Assembly (NCBI GenBank): GCA_022495995.1
Contig: JAFEMH010000170.1
Location: forward strand, 585,501-649,500
Direction of reading: 5' to 3'
Source: Adenophora triphylla var. japonica
Lineage: Eukaryota > Streptophyta > Magnoliopsida > Asterales > Campanulaceae
DNA length: 64,000 bases
Below are positions 31,101-46,100 of this stretch, one piece after another; the first letter of the stretch is position 1, and every line of letters begins with the position of its first letter. Below the pieces are notes generated by a model. It saw only the letters and a program-made list of their open reading frames with translations. It did not search any database and was not told where the DNA came from. Both the position numbers and the translations under genes were made by a program.

Positions 31101-34100
31101 TCCTATTGAAATTCTAATACTCCTTCCGTCCCAAAATGACCTTCCCACTTTTTTGCAATTACTACGAATGAGCTCTGAGCAATAATTTTAGTTTGATTTG
31201 ATTATTCTAATGAAAATCTAAAACTTGTCATTGATAGTATTGTTGATTGTGTATCAATAACAAATTTTAGATTTTCATTAGGATAATCAAATCAACTTAA
31301 AATTATTGCTCAAAGTTCATTCGTAGTAACGGCAAGAAAAGTGGGAAGATCATTTTGGGACGGAGGGAGTAATTGTTATTGATAAATTATTAGTGATTTA
31401 TCAACAATTTTTTTTTAGAATTTCATTAGGATAGTTAGATTGACATTAATATTTGATCAAAGTTCACTTATGTTAACCACAAAAGTCAAATGTGGCCAAT
31501 ATAAATGGGACGGAGGGAGTATTATTTTAAATTGTTTGTTATAAAAATTTCGTTTTCCCTTTAAAAGTTATCAGCAAATATGTTTAGCATCTTTTAACTT
31601 TGAATTTGATTGATCTTGTGTTCTACTAAAGCCATCCAACTTTTGGCCAAGTACTTTGTGTTGGCAGCGAGATTCGGTTTGGCAATCTGCAAATCGTCTA
31701 CTTATTCACAGGGTTTACGTTTCTAGCTAATGCTCTTAGTTTAGCATATAAGACAGATCATGTTCCTTTACATGCAGTCATGGCATACGATAAAACTTGT
31801 ATGCTTTTGTTATCTTACTGAATGTTACCTTATATAAAGTATTTGGTGATTTCTCTTCTCTGTCTTCGTACATCTTGGATCTGTGGCTTAGTGATGGATT
31901 TTAACTTCATATTCTATCTTTCTTGAAATCCTTGTTTTAGCATCGTGAATTTGTCAAAATGAAGAAGAAAGTTGCACATGAGCTCTGTGACAAAGTGAAG
32001 TTGGCAGATTCATTTCTTGACATTGGAGAGTCATACCACAAGCTACGCAATTTTAAGAAGGCCCTTAAATGGTACAAAAAGAGCTGGAAAACGTACAATT
32101 CAATTGGGAATTTAGAGGTAAGTGCTTTTATGATCTAGGAATATGCCCACCTCAGGATGCATACATTGGCATTTGGTGACACTTTTTCTTTCTTAATCAT
32201 GTTTCATGTATTTTTCTCAATTTTCACTTTCCTCACTGTCCTATCTTTTTCCATCAATCTCTTACTTTTCACTTAAATAATTACAAAGCTAAGATATAAA
32301 AATCAGAAAATGCCAAAAAAATGCTTATCTCTATGTATCCATTTGTTTTGATTTGGATAAGTAGAACTAAAAAGGACCTATACATGAAGTATTGATTAAA
32401 GCTCTGAAAATATGTCACACGTTGCAACCTAAGTATCAAATAATGTAAATCTTAAATCAAGTTGGCATGACAAGAATTTTTAGCCCACGTGACAAGTTAG
32501 ACGTTGCTGATTCCACTTTGTATACCTTTATTTACTAATATTAGTAGTTGCTAATTTCATATCCAACCCGAATGATTTTAGGGGCAAGCACTGGCAAAAA
32601 TTAACATGGGAAATATTTTGGATTCGCTGGGTGATTGGGCTGCTGCTTTAGATGCATTTGATGAGGCCTACAGGCAAGTATTTAGTATTTACATATATAT
32701 GATCATGTATCCTTCTGAATTATATTGATGCTAGAAAATTATGTTTCTTATAAATGACAATTATCTGTTCCATTTGTCTCTTTGGGTACACCAAAATGTT
32801 TAAGCAAACTATAAATCTATTTACTAATTGAATAAACAATATTATATAGGATTTAGAGAGATTAAAAAAGCCTAATAATTCTAAGTATCTCAGGATGTGG
32901 CTATATGCCTCAAGATGTTTAGTATCTTTCCTTGTTAACTGATTGCATTTCTCAAATGAGGCATGATATTGCTTATGCCATAGAACTACCGTGTTAGTTA
33001 TGCATTATTGTGCCTGTCATCTTGAGGCCTATAACCATTTCATGAGGTCCTTAAAATCATTAGGTAAGGGATTTACTTCGTAGATATTGCCACTTGAGGT
33101 TAAAAGCATATAATGATGATGAATGGGTAGAATCAATTGACGATTGAAGACTTGAAGGTCTATCTTAGGCTATTGGTCCAATTTGGGTGTAACCTTGATT
33201 AATTGGAGAAAAACAATCGGTTGTGGCTCATGGAGTGTGCACTTATGTGGCTTCAGGGTCTTTTGAATGGCTTAGGAGTTGTAATTTTGGACCAACGAGG
33301 TTGAATTATGATAGTAAGGCAGCTATTAACATTACAAATCCAGTTCAACATCTAAACAAGCATATTGACTATCATACATTTCATTAAGGAGAAATTGACT
33401 AGCGGGCAGTTGTGCGCTAGTCAATCAGCTTGCCAATTTATGCACCGGAGGACTCAGCTGTAATTTTATTCATCCTATTTTATGCAAGCATGAGAGATAT
33501 GTGTGCACCAACACGGGAGGGAATGGGTTTTTGGGTTCTTTCTGTAGATATTATACTTGTAGAATGCATTCTGTAACTTGTATTATTGCTTAGGTATATA
33601 GTGGAGACTTTTGAGTTCTATTTGGCTTGAAATCTCCACTTTTAATCCCTCATTCTTCCTATTTTTCAATCCTTTCTCATGACAAAATGTACGTTTTGGG
33701 GGCTCATGAATTTGATGTGATTTCCAGCCATGTGATTGAGATGAATGAAATACAGGGATTCCCCTAATTACTATATGGTGCTATTCAGATGTTAAATAAT
33801 GGGTTAGTCAGTTTTGAGGTATAAAATGGAGCATTCGATGTATAATTTATCCTGAATCAGTAATCTTTGGAGCCTCTCCTTCTGTCTGAAGGGTACTCTC
33901 AATTTATCTTGGCTCGGAGATGTTATAGCTGGGTAAGGGAAAATTTTACAGAGGGTTTTAACATGGAAATTTTGTACCTTGATGACTCTTTGTAGTTGCA
34001 TATTGTTACTATTAACAAGCAAAGTTGAAGAGAACTTGTTGCATGCCGCTTGTTTACTTTATGAACTTGAATACAAGCAAATGAGTTAAAGTAACAAAGA

Positions 34101-37100
34101 GATCTGAAGCAGTTATAATTAAATAGTCCGCTCCTGTCTGAAATAGTAGCCAGTTGAAGTTCTTAACAATATGACCCCCCCCCCCCAAAAAAAAAAAAAA
34201 TGAAAAGAAAAGAAACAATAGAGACCAATTAATGTGGATTTACTGATTTTGTTAGTCTAATCAAAGTCAGAGAGGGGATCTAATGTGTAGATTACTGGTT
34301 AACAATTTGCATTTTCCACAAGGACACCAGGAACTAGGAAAGGGAATGGGATTATAGACTAGCTAGCTTCTTGAGAGGACTGGTTATTACATGCATCTGT
34401 GGAGGAGATGATTGCTTGACCTCTTATATGAGTCGAGAGCTTTGTATATGTGACTGTTGAGGTCGCATGCGCAGGTCTATGCAGGCCGTCTATTGCGTGG
34501 GTGTCTTTTATCATCCGTACTATGGCCAAGAGAAGTGTGTCCTCATGGGGCCGAAAATATGCAGTTTTCCTTTAGGACAATAGCTAGGCCAATCGTGCCG
34601 AGCCAATGGGCTTTACGTTCTAGCCTCCCATTTATAGCTCCCCAATGGTCCCTAATGCAGGTTAATGTTGTATGATCTAGAGTTGCATAATTTGGCTGTA
34701 CGTTCCTGCGGTGCCTTGGCCATGTTATTTGAAGGCACATGCAAGGGTGTTAGTTGCAGAAGAGGTCCGTAGCCGTTATGTGTTCAGGACCTAAGCAGCG
34801 GTACTCCTTTATTATCTATCTTACATCAATTTTGTCTCCTTGTATGCAAGGTGTCAGTTTACAAACGTGGTACTGGCACACTCTTGCAAGCTGTATATAA
34901 GCTCCCCGATTGGTCTATTTTTTTGTGAACTGACTATATTATGTATTTATTGGCTGAGAGGTTGCTCTATATTCTGGATGATACAATCAAGGTTTCAGCG
35001 TGCTTATTCTGACATTTACTTTCTTGAGTTATCATTGGGTTAGAATTCGTATGTTTCCCCTCATCTTTTCACTCTTCCACCGCTTCTCATCTACTATCCT
35101 TCAGATGGCTTAAACTAAACGCCTTAACGGCAACTTCAAGAATGAGTATGAGGTAATTAATGGACATAATGATGAGTGTGAAGGTGCGGATTGCCATCAA
35201 GGTGATGCTTTTGGTGAGGAAAATTCTTCAGCTTTTGATGAAGAGAGTATTGAGGAGGATGCGAAGGAGAGCCATTGAAGTGATGACACGAAAGATAAAT
35301 AGGAAGCTAGCCTTGTAGTGCTAGTGGATTCATTGCTTGAGACGTACAAGAATGCACCATTCTTCGGGAAGGAAAACCTTTATTTGTAATGGAGAGAGGG
35401 CAATACAGAGAAAGGCGCATATGGTGTAAGTTGAATGTGACTTGGCCGTTTGTTAGAATTAAGGTTCAAGAAGATGGTAAAGCTCAAAATTGTGTGGCCT
35501 CCCGCAACTTGTTTGCAGAAACGCCAATGGGTGGTACCCCCATCAAGCTTAGCAACATGAGAAACAACAGAATCAGTTTCAGTGAAAGAATTATGATTAT
35601 GGTTAACAAACACTCGACCTCTACCTTAGATATAGTAGCGCTTGAGCCACTTAGCATTGATTGGCACATGCACCTTGTCTCTGCCATATTTGGAACTGCA
35701 CTAGAGCAATGACTCTCTTGCTTGCCTGGCAAACCTTTGAACATTCCTACTTTGGTGTAATTTAGGAATGGAGACACTCCCGATGACATCTGCCCTAGAC
35801 TTAACTACATCCCCTACTTCAAAACTTCTTGGGCCTGCCCCTAACACTGTACTTGTGAGTTACATGACTGCTATACATTTGAAAGTTTCTGTGACTGTAT
35901 TCCTCGTTTCATTAGGGGTCTAGCTGGACCTGCTACACTTAGGGTGTGAGGTTCGGTTGGAGGGCTACACAGGATGAGGGAACTGCAAGCTTTCCGCGTC
36001 TCTACCACATAGCCTAACAAGAAGGGTGTTAAAACGGTTGCTGCTTTTCGCTGGTGACATTCTTGAGTGGCACGACCTCCTGTTGTTTTGTAAAAGTCCA
36101 GTTACCATTACACAAATTATCCATAGGAGAAATGAACATCTTTCCCGATCAAATCGGAAGCCTCAATAAGAAAGTGATATGGTGCGGGGAATGCATGTTG
36201 GAAAAGAAGCAGGCATACGAGTTAGACATACTGTGCAACATCTTTCTCCATGGTTAGCAGCCTTTACAAAATGATTTAGTTTCTTTGCCTCTCCTTTTAC
36301 GCTGGGGTTTGATACACCTCGAATTTTGTATCACTGTCACTCAACCAAATAAAATCTGAAGACCCTTCCCTTTGCCACTTTTGCATTCCCCTTGTTTGAG
36401 TTAAAAAACATTGTTTCAAGAAACCCCTTTGGGGTAGCCCACATCTGATGTTGGTCAATTTTCAGCTGGAGATGAGAGGTACTGAAAACACAGGTTGGAT
36501 ATCCATGTGCGTATATATGTTGGGCTAGTGATGACAGTTATGCACACTCAGGGTCGATCAGCTTGGTGTGATCTTAAGAAGACATTGTGGATTCATGCAA
36601 AGAAAACATCTTCATAGCCTCATAACATGGCAAGTAACCAGGGGGATAACAGGAACAGTGTTGGCAAGTCAATTTCGTTCCTTACATTTGGAAAACAATG
36701 ATAAAACACTTGCCGCTGCTTTGATCCCAGTGTCATGGTTGGTGTTCTTGTGGGATTCTCTATCCTTGTGAGGAATGATGCCTGCAGCCTCGGGGTGTGC
36801 CAATTCAGCCAAAGGTCTCTATGTTGTCATTAAATCCTTCACATTTGCAGTGTGATAGTAACTTTTTTCTCTAGTTGGTTTGACTCATTTCCTTGGGATT
36901 GGGGTTGCCTGTTTCTTGCTTATCTGTGTCAAAGAGATGCTTTCCTAGTGTCTCTGTTGTCACTCCTTTCATTTGCGGCATTTTCTTGAATACCACCTTT
37001 CCGAGGTGCCAAATGTTTTATCCAAGTCCTATGGAGGGGCAGTAACGTGTAAGCACCAGGTGTGCCTGTAGCTTTATGCACAAGGTCCACCAGGAAACAA

Positions 37101-40100
37101 AAATGCAAGGGAAGGTAGCAAATGCAGACCATGTAATTTGGAGAGGACAAGTAACTGTGGCAGAGATCATGCTTTTAACTTCTAATGAATGAGCCGATAG
37201 CTATTATAAGTCTGTTAAGGGCTCACATAATGGGTCACATTTAATCGTATATTGCTAGGCATATTCTTATTAGCTCTTCGCAATAGTGCACCAAAGCCAC
37301 AGTGTGTCCTACATGGGGACAACATAATGTTCCACCTTAAGGAAATAACTAGTCCATATGTCTCCATGCCATTGGACCACGTGACTAGGCCTTGCATTCC
37401 AGACTCTAATCCATACTGGTCAAAAGTGTGGGTAAGATATTACATGCTTTCCGTATTGTCCTCTATCAAGGCATTACTTCTGTGGGGCTCACACAATCCA
37501 AGCGGCTATCCTACCATATTAATCCTATATATCAAAAAGTATAAAGCACATATATTACCCATTAGTGTACTTTACCAAGGTTATAATTTTGTAAGAAATA
37601 TGCTAAATATCTCTCATAAGTGGTCCAATTGACTTTGAAAGTCAATAGATGATTATCATCCGGGATAGTGGGAGTAAATGAAATAGAAAGCTAAAAGTGA
37701 ATCCTGCTGCTTCAAGCTCCATATAAGGAGAACAGTTGATAGATTAAGTTATTTCTTGTTCAGGTTGTATTCAAGAAAAAAAGTTCTAGAGTAAAATGCT
37801 TTAAAGGGGTTAAGTTGTTTTGTGCTAATGTGATAAATTTCTGTTGCAGAATTGCTTCCCAAGCAAACCTATCCTCTCATCGGCTGTCTGCATTAGAGAA
37901 TATGCATTATAGTCAAATGATACGGTTTGATAATCTTGAAGAGGCCAGGTAACACAAAGCTGGATCCTTCTTTATGGAATACTTTTTTGTTCCTGTTCCT
38001 AACTGCCGAAATTTGAATAATATTTAAGGACTCTAGCTATTATCCATTGCTAAATATTTATTATATAGGAGGTTGCAGTTGCTAATAGACAAACTAAAGC
38101 AGTCGAATACCAGTAAGCTTGAACCACCAAACATACCAACGGACTGCTGCTCTGAAACAGAAACAGACGAAGATGATCGACTATCAAATAATTCTGACTT
38201 GAGCTATCCGCCAAAGATGAGCAAATCAATATCTCGTGCTTCTGAGGAGGATTTAGAGGATGACATACCATTGGTTTCTCTTCTCCGTTCAAGTAACTGT
38301 TCATCTAAACTCAAAGCTTCTCATGTGGCAGAAAAAGTTAATTCTACCAAACGAACTGAAGCTTCTTCAACAAGCATGCCTAGATCTACTAGTAGTCAGG
38401 CAGCTGGTCGTAAACGGGCCCGCCTGGTCCTTTTCGACGAAGAAGGTGATAATGATGAGTTACAATGTCCAAGAGGAGGTGTTCTCAAGTCCACACAAGA
38501 AGTTGTCACTTCCAACGAAGGTGAGTCATTAAATTATTTCTGCTTCATGCAAAGTGTTTAGTTCTTTTGGGCTGACAGGGTATATTCATCAGCTACGTCA
38601 AAATTTGCAAGAAGTTCGTCTATTCCTACAAATCTTGAAGAAAGCATCTGTTCCTTCAAATCTACAAGCAGTAAAGTAGCTGCTCAAGATACTAAGGATG
38701 TGAGATTCTTGAGTGCTAATGAAGCTGCCAATGCGTCTCATTCGGGTGAAGCTAGTTTCGATTGCACTGCTTTTGTTTCTGGAAGTACGTGTCATGAACA
38801 TAATACATCCAGTTCCAAGTCTCATGCCTGTGAAGATAATACTTGCGTGAGTACCTCACTAAGACATCGGAAACTAATTACATTCTGTCATTGATATTGT
38901 GTTCATTTTAGTACAATATATTCAAAGTTCTATCCATGTTACTTTTGTTCAATATATACATCTTGATGCATGCTTTTTTGGTACAAGCATGCCCCTACGC
39001 CTGCTGTAGCTCCTTTGCTACCTAAAACCAAAACCAAGCCCAACATAATAAGAAAGAAAGTTCTTTTATACTCCCTCAGTCCCATTTATATTGGGAGCGA
39101 ATTGCACCATACTGCCACTAAATTCACATGGAGTTGCAATGTGGGAACTATTATTACAATTTTTGCAATTTCTTAGACTATGTTCACAAATTGTTACAAT
39201 CAATGACAATTTTAGATGGTTGTTAAATAAAATGGATGGACCATATTTCACGTGCAAGTTGCGTGATTTTTTATGGACATCAATGTCTTTTCCACTTAAG
39301 CCTGCCCTGCACGTGTTTGTTCCAACCACTGTCCACTAACACATGGGGTAAATTGCTACTGCCAATTTCATCTCCTTCTTTCATCCAACACCCACAAATA
39401 ATGCCATCCACATTCCACCTTTCTTTGCCGCGGTGATATTGACTCTTTATTAGGAAGCCACTTTTCTTCTTCCTTGAAATAATCTTTGTGGAAGACTTGC
39501 TTTTTTTTTTTTTAATCTAAGCTGCATGGCGATAACTTTCAAGCGAGAGGCTGGGATTCACTTCAGCCGCTCACACCTACGTGGTTCTTATTCTTGAACT
39601 TCAATAGCGCCTACACTGCCCTCCAAGAATGTGATCCACAATCAGAGATGACCGAATCGAAATTAACACAAACCCACCACTCAAATCAAAATTATCACAA
39701 ACCCACCACGACCGATGCCTACACCCACCTTCACCACCACCACATTCATCTCTCTCTCTCCTCCACTTTCAATGAACTAAGGACACTGGAAACCACATAT
39801 ACACCCATTGAATGGAGAAACATGGCTTCTCACTAGTCTTCAATTCTTCCTCTTCAATGTCAACTAATTTTACCCAACCCCTTTTTGTTGAATCCAAACT
39901 CCACGCTAATTCCCAATCTCGAGTCTCGGTTAGTTGAATGATGGAAACACCCTGAAATGGACCTCTGTTGCAGCTTTCGTATTTTTGGAGGTTCTTGATT
40001 TGAGCAAGAATGATATGTATGGATTCTTGCCTTCTCTTCGTAATCTGCCTTCGATTAAATTGTTTGATGTTACTGAAAATTCTTTTTGGGCTTTCAAGAG

Positions 40101-43100
40101 AATGTGAGAGAGATGTGGGGGATAGGACTACTGGGGATAGGGATGGAGATGGTGGTGGGTGTGGGAAAAATAAGAGAGAAGGTGGACACTTGTTGGGGGC
40201 GGTATTAGAAAAGACATATTTGTCCACTAAAAATCATGCGACTTGCACGTGAAATATGGTCCGTCCATTCTATTTAACTACCATCCAAAATTGTCCTGGA
40301 TTGCAACAACTTGTGGACATATTGTACGAAATTGCAAAATTAGTAAGATGAGGTCCCACATTGCAACTCTGTGTGATCTTAGTGGCAATATGGTGAATTT
40401 CTCCTTATATGGGCCACATTTCCATTTGTAGTTGTCCCTTTTTCTTGGCCACTTAGGAATTGAATGCAAATTGATGTCCTATTTTCCCATATTATCCGTA
40501 CATGAACTGACTTCTAGATTCTTGGATTCCGTAATTCATGTGTAAAAGCAATTTACAGCTTAATTATTGCTCTAGAAAAAATTAAACAAAGCATTTATTA
40601 AGATTTCTTAAACAAACAAATATTGTCTCGTGGCAAAAAAAAAGGACTGAGGAAGTATTACTCAGATATGGTGCTCTAGGGCGTGACTTTTTGTCCTAGA
40701 GCTGCTCAAAGTGCTGACACCATGTTTGAGCATGCAAGTATCATCTGTCTATTGTCAGCTTCTGTGAGCACTGGCTACGCATGATCATTGTGTTATTTCC
40801 GTAGCAACTTGTTCTTTTATCTTTACTCCGATGTTTAATGTTTGATACTTGATTTGCTGTTGCAGCATCACCTAATATTCAAAATCGAGGGTGGTTTTGT
40901 TCATGTAGAACCAGACTTATTTAAGAATGGTGATAGGCTGAGTGTGCATGACATCAAGGTTCAAGCGGCTTGCTTATATTACTTACGGCTCACCCCGGAC
41001 AAGAGATCAAGAGGTATGCTTAAATTTTTAGCTTATGAAGTTTTCTGGTACTGCTTTCTTGGTAATTGATCTTTCAAGGAACTGCCTGCTTACAAAGTTT
41101 GAATATTGACATTCTGAAAATAGGCTGCAATTTTATAGGAGAAGTCACCCTGACGTTTTGAAGTTTTCTTGGTATTTATTCTTAAGGAACTGTCAGGTTG
41201 CTCCTTTTAATATCGACACAGTGAAAACAGGCTGCAATAGTATAGATGAAGTCACCATGATAATATCTTTAGCTGTGTAGCAATGTTAATGTGCATATCG
41301 ATACCATGATCTATGGTAAGGTATACTTACTGGTGTCTAAGGGTTTTTACTTGACTTGAGATAGTCTTTATTAACTGACTGGATCATCCAATCTGAGACT
41401 GAAGCGAGATTTGCATTAATACTGATCCAAGCAAGGGGACAATTTGTTATGCTATGGATAAGATGCTTCCAAAGCTCAAGTTTTGATTTAGGAAGTCCCA
41501 GATGATATGGGGCCTCGCCGGAGCTTGCTTTTCTGAAGGCGAACAAGAAATCAGACTTTCAATCATAGCTCCTCATTGTGACCTCACTTGATCTCAAGGA
41601 ATAATCTCGCACTACCTCCCCAAAGTCTTAACTTGACATTCTTCAGAAATGTCTAGTGCTGTTTAACTGAACCAACTCTATGAAACACCAAAGTGGTTAA
41701 TGATCATTTACTGGTCGCTGCCTTAGTCTTGTTAACCATAAAAACCTCATTACTAGATAGCATACACTATCCACCAGCTCAATGCCATTATATTGCCTAT
41801 TCAATTCACATATCACTCAGGTAAAAGACAAGGGTTTAAAGGCAATCCTCATTATGTGCTGATAAGAACTGGACTTCTCCTCTCAATTCATAACTCTACC
41901 TGTAGCCATAGCTCTATGATACATGTCCTTTTTATGTTTATAACTTTATGTATCATCCATTTGCTCCTTCATCTGAATCATCTCTAATACATACCCAATT
42001 CTTTACTTTTTCTTATTAGGCCTATTTCCTATCATACAACATATTGAGTATGATGGAAAAGCTGTAGAATCCCTTGAAGCAATGTACACAGTTCAGGAAC
42101 ACTTGCATGGGAAGCGCTGGATTGAAGTTGATATTGATGGCAAGTCTGCATCACACTCTCACACACCCACACACACATACACTCATTGGTAGAACAAATG
42201 TTAAAGGTCTGAAATAAACTTTGTGCTTGTTCCTTTATTCCTTCCAGCAATCTTCTAGCTTCTTAACTGGTTATGCCGTGGATTTGATTCACACACATGA
42301 TGAGTATGGCTATAATGGGTGAAGCAAGTGAATGAGTAATACAATGGCAAAGGAAAACAAGTATATTCCCTAAACTTATAGTTACATAACTTAGTATCCA
42401 GGCATGCTTGTCTGAAAGAAGGGGTGGAGCCTCACCGTTAGAGTTCATTTAAGAGACTAGAAAAGGGGTAGAGGCTCTTCATGACAGCTTGTTTAAGAGG
42501 TTAGCTTCTCTCTATAGGTACATAGAATGAAAAGCAATCTTAGTTTTCAGATAAGCTTGGGGTAAAAAAAGCACAAATCAAAATGTTCTTACAACTTGTT
42601 TCCAAAGAATACTTTCAATGGAGTATCATTATAGACACTCCTTATAAAGCTGTTATTATATTATTAATATTAAAATTTAAAAGCAAGGACAATTAACATC
42701 AAATCCGAGCATCTGGAGCTGAATAAAAGTAGCAAGAGCATGAATATGAAGGATATGTGATGAATGTTCGAAACGGGTTGGCTGGTGGATTCATTTTAGC
42801 TCCCTGCTTCCCTATTTGGGCCACACAACAACAGCTGAAGATTACGGTTTTGTCCAGGTCTATTATGGTGGTTGGGGGTATGTTCAATGGCTACAATTAC
42901 ATACTCCCTCCTTCCCACTAAAAGTTACACTTTTGGTCAACTTTATTATACTTTGACCAATCATTTAAAGAAAAAATAATTATTCTAATGAAAATTAAAA
43001 AAAATGTTATTGTATCACAATTAATAATTCTCAATAACAATTTTTAGATTTTCATTAGGATAATTATTTTTTATTTAAATTATTGGTCAAAGTGTAATCA

Positions 43101-46100
43101 GGTTGACCAAAAGTGTAACTTTTAGTGGGACGGAGGGAGTATCTGCAATAGGATTTGATGATGCTGATGTGATTGGTTTATTATAATGTGGAAGGAAGGG
43201 GTGATTTTCTTATAACAGAAGAAGGGCCCCGGTGGAAGATCATCGGGTGGTTATGGGGTTTGAAAGGTGCATGTGTGAGAAAGTCTATCTTGCTGGGATT
43301 TACATAATTCTTTTTTTTGTAGCATTTTGTTTACTAATCTAAAGCACGAGTTATGATATTGAGGAAAGACTGTCTTGCTGGGATGTGCTTCTAAGTTACT
43401 GGTCATAAACAGCCTATGCCAAAATATTGCAGCATACTCCCTCCGTCCCACAATACTTGACACACTTTTCCATTTTGGGCGTCCCACTGATAAGTCACAC
43501 TTCCTAAAATGGCAAAGAATCTTTACTATTCCCTCCACTCATTCTCTCTCCTACATTATTTTAATACTCACAACACCATTATAATTTACTATTCTCTCCA
43601 CTCATTCTCTCTCCTACTTAACTATCTACACTCACAACACATCAACCTTTTTACTTTTTCCTTAATTCCCGTGCGGAACAGTAACTGTGTCAACGGGACG
43701 GAGGGAGTATTGTTTACTTATCTAAAGCACGAGCTATCTTATGATCTATGAGCTTCATGCTGATTTCATATACTAGGCACATCTTCAGGTTATTCTACTT
43801 TCTACTCATGTTGAACCAAATTGCTTCGTAGTAATTATTACTTGACTATTATATGCAGCCTGGATACCAAAGCGTTTGTTGAAACTTTATGTCGACTGTT
43901 GCATGGAGCTTTCCGAACCACCAAACTTAAAGGTGCTTCTGAAGCTGTATAAATTAGAGGTACGGGCGGAATTGTGGTAATTTTACCTATTGGTGGCCAC
44001 TTGCATGCTCATTGTTTCTATCTTAAAACTGTTTCTGTTCCCGGAAGGCAGTATGAACGTTTTATCTTTGTAATAAATTCTATAGGAGGCATGTCCAAAC
44101 GTCTTTACTAGTTTGGCTGTCTTGATTACATTCTTACCAGGTATCAGAGGATGAAATCATTGTATCTGATTGTGAATTGCAAGATGTGTCGGTAACGCCA
44201 TTGCTGAATGCCTTGAATTTGCACAAAACCATTGCTGTGTTGAACCTCTCTCACAATGTATTAGGTAATATTTCATGCTTTGTTTTCTGGACCCACCAGG
44301 CCTTCATCTTGTCAATTTCCTCCTTGTATTTAAAAGCGGTTTATCGCCGGTCATTAACGTGCTTGGGTTAATAACTCACGCCACGTCTTGGCCTAACTGC
44401 TATGTAAGTAAAAGGTGCCTGTTAAGCCGTATATATTCTTTCTAGTAGTTATCATTTTGGTCCTTCTTTCTGACAGGTAATGAAACAATGGAAAAACTAC
44501 AGAAGGTATTTATGTCGTCAAGCCAGAAATATGGTGGTTTAGTGTTGGATTTGCATTGCAATCGCTTTGGACCAACTGCTTTATTTCAGGTTAGGCTCCT
44601 TGATACCCTTAAAGCAAACAACATTATATTTGCATTAATGAATTGATCATTAGCAAGTTTCCGTGCTCAGGCTTTCATCTTTTTCGTTTTTTCTTGTTCT
44701 CCTTTTTTATTATAATAATTTTGCATGATCAGCACAGTAGCTCAGCGGCCTATATCAATTGTGGAATTGTGGTCTATCAGAGCAGTACTATCGCATATCA
44801 GTTACCGATGTCGAGAATCAACATCCATGCAATAATCATATGAAAGCAATAAAGAAAGAAACACGCGTTTTGTTCACCCAGTTCACCCCTAGATGGGACT
44901 ACATATGGGGCACTAATAAGCTAGGATATTCACTATAAGCACAAATCTGTCGTTTTACAATAGAGAACATATTTTGCCTCATCAAAATAATTCCACTCTA
45001 TTCCCACACCCTCACACAATCACCCCTAGACATGCTTTCCGGCCATCCGAGGAATGCCTCTCTCTTGTTGATCTCACAGATTCAGTATGGATATCCTAAC
45101 TATTTCTCTCTAGCACACAATAATTGAGGCCATCACTTGGCTTTTATAGGAACAACAAACCTAAATCCACAAGGCTTCCAATTCCTTATCCAAGAAGTAA
45201 ACTGCTTCCTACTTAAGAAAAGAAATCCGTTGCCAAAAGAAACCACGTCAAAATAGGGAACCAAATCCTGCACAATCCGGCCCAGAACTGGTTGCCGTAC
45301 GCCAGCCCTTGCCGTTTTCCAGGAAACTAGCAGTCCACTCCATGGTTTGCCCATGATTTCAACCATGACCATGTTTTTCTCTGTTTCTTCTGCCGTTTTC
45401 ACCTTGTTTCCTTGCAACCTCAATCCCCGTCCAACTAGGTTTGTATCCATCCCAACAATATCATACAATACTATGCCTCTAAGGGTCCAAATTTCTTTTT
45501 CGCCTTTAAGAGGGTTCCCTTTTCACGAGGAAGTTTGCAATGCTATCACACAAAATCCAACATTGGGGATCCACTAACTAGACATGTTTTTATCTAAGTT
45601 ATTTTTGATAACAACCTTCATATTTATCTTAATCTTCCTTTTGCATCTTTTCTATACCCAGTTCTTTGATGTTGTATTTTGTTGCTTAGGGACTTCTTTT
45701 TTGCCCTTCACCTATGTGCAGATTTGTGAATGCTCCGTGCTGTTTGCACGGTTGGAAGTGCTTAATGTCTCTGGTAACCGTTTGACTGATGGATGTGCAT
45801 CTTACCTTTCCACTATCTTGCATAATTGTAAAGGTAACTATTTTGCTAGTCATTCATTTGATGGTATTTATATGGTCACTGCAAAATGATCATGAAGCTT
45901 TATTAGATTTATTTTTCATTCATATGGATACTATTGATTTAGTGGCAACTAGTCCAAGAAAATACTCCCTCCGTCCCACCCAACTGTGAACCATTGACCA
46001 AGGCATGCCGATTAAGAAATATTATTAAGATAATGAAAATGTGTGGTAGAAAATGAAGAGAAAGAATGAGTGGAGTAAATAGTAGGTTGGTTGAATAAAT

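Larger units (their letters stand above)
39071..40655. mobile_element. Stowaway MITE in TSK intron 7, split by a Pack-MULE
   Basis: The left end CTCCCTCAGTCCCATTTATA follows TA at 39069-39070. The right end GGACTGAGGAAG precedes TA at 40656-40657. Removing the insertion at 39095-40404 joins CCCATTTATAT to GGGCCACATTTCC, a usual Stowaway sequence. Confidence 0.65.

Noticed and set aside
32674..32690. A GT donor (GTATTT) seven bases after the end of TSK exon 4
   Set aside because: It would add residues and break the phase with exon 5 (IASQANLSS). The GCAAGT donor keeps both.
39769..40227. 152-codon minus-strand ORF in TSK intron 7
   Set aside because: It is antisense to the Pack-MULE interior and its inverted arm. 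It has no recognisable domain and is Pro/Ser-rich by composition.
45133..45468. 111-codon minus-strand ORF in TSK intron 12
   Set aside because: No recognisable domain, and an overlapping plus-strand frame of similar length has equally little support.
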